From contig NZ_JAAGVY010000033.1 of NCBI RefSeq assembly GCF_010686655.1, positions 1 to 55,230 of the forward strand: a stretch of DNA of 55,230 nt, read 5' to 3'. The notes under the pieces were generated by a model. The model saw only the letters and a list, made by a program, of their open reading frames with translations, was not told the origin of the DNA and did no database searches. Positions 55,192 to 55,230 of this stretch are shown here, one piece after another (position 1 is the first letter of the stretch; each line of letters starts with the position of its first letter). A program made the translations under genes and the position numbers. The DNA comes from Cryomorpha ignava. Its GTDB lineage: Bacteria; Bacteroidota; Bacteroidia; Flavobacteriales_D; Cryomorphaceae.

Positions 55192-55230
55192 AATCCAAAG
55201 ATATTAAAAATTTGTCAGAGCTGACTACTT
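55185..55230 (+). CDS. 5' end of an ORF running off the window (possibly a transposase)
   Basis: Fifteen codons are visible, MLQSKDIKNLSELTT, continuing past the window edge. The ATG lies in the right arm of the nested inverted repeat, which resembles a subterminal region of an IS element. An N-terminus like this would fit an IS1595-type transposase, but 15 residues cannot establish that. Confidence 0.3.
   Translation, partial: MLQSKDIKNLSELTT

Overview
The window looks like the chromosome of a Bacteroidota bacterium, probably a flavobacterium-like lineage. The evidence is: several genes are preceded by the Bacteroidota promoter box TAnnTTTG rather than a strong Shine-Dalgarno; there are type IX secretion (T9SS) C-terminal sorting domains, a SusC-style ECF sigma/FecR/TonB receptor/DUF4249 cluster, a DUF4301 protein, the three-gene sdhCAB set, and the DNA ligase-associated exonuclease/helicase/PdeM repair genes. 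Most of the window is ordinary housekeeping sequence. The unusual content sits in surface-protein genes, intergenic repeats and small inserted elements.

Layout. 0-3.7 kb (minus): a frameshifted surface-type gene, then cvpA, a small conserved gene, lipB and a phosphoglucose/phosphomannose isomerase in one run. 3.7-4.4 kb: repeats and a 220-bp MITE-like element with 9-bp target duplications, just upstream of lysS. 6.1-6.5 kb: REP-like palindromes. 6.5-13.6 kb: a HEAT-repeat/cyclophilin lipoprotein, gpsA, DUF4301, a lipoprotein, a secreted protein and a HAD hydrolase. 13.7-23.8 kb: tRNA-Ala followed by three tandem minus-strand surface genes that share C-terminal modules and a dockerin-like end. 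One carries a metalloprotease domain. One is broken by a 244-bp MITE-like insertion. The tRNA, terminator and gene 3' end of the first unit are duplicated in front of the second, leaving a tRNA pseudogene.

24-41.5 kb: a small unknown gene, a CAT-anticodon tRNA and fructosamine kinase. The ligase-associated repair set is split into two divergent halves (helicase/pdeM on minus, exonuclease/ligase on plus) around an ECF sigma-FecR-TonB receptor-DUF4249-second FecR cluster, a YhdH-type oxidoreductase and a RidA protein. A small toxin-antitoxin pair follows, and its toxin carries an in-frame stop. 41.8-46.8 kb: sdhCAB divergent from an aminopeptidase P gene, both with TACCTTTG promoters.

47.4-52.8 kb: a 1477-residue M6-like T9SS protease whose signal-peptide coding region contains ten tandem 7-bp repeats, followed by a second T9SS protein. 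53-55.2 kb: an orphan LytTR response regulator, an ORF6N-domain protein, a 3' remnant of a second LytTR gene, and a nested inverted repeat leading into an ORF that runs off the window.

The strongest candidate for undescribed biology is the 7-bp repeat array at 47445-47514. Any change in copy number that is not a multiple of three would switch the protease gene off within about a dozen codons. Both MITE-like insertions are supported directly by terminal inverted repeats plus flanking duplications. All family assignments come from reading motifs, not from database searches.
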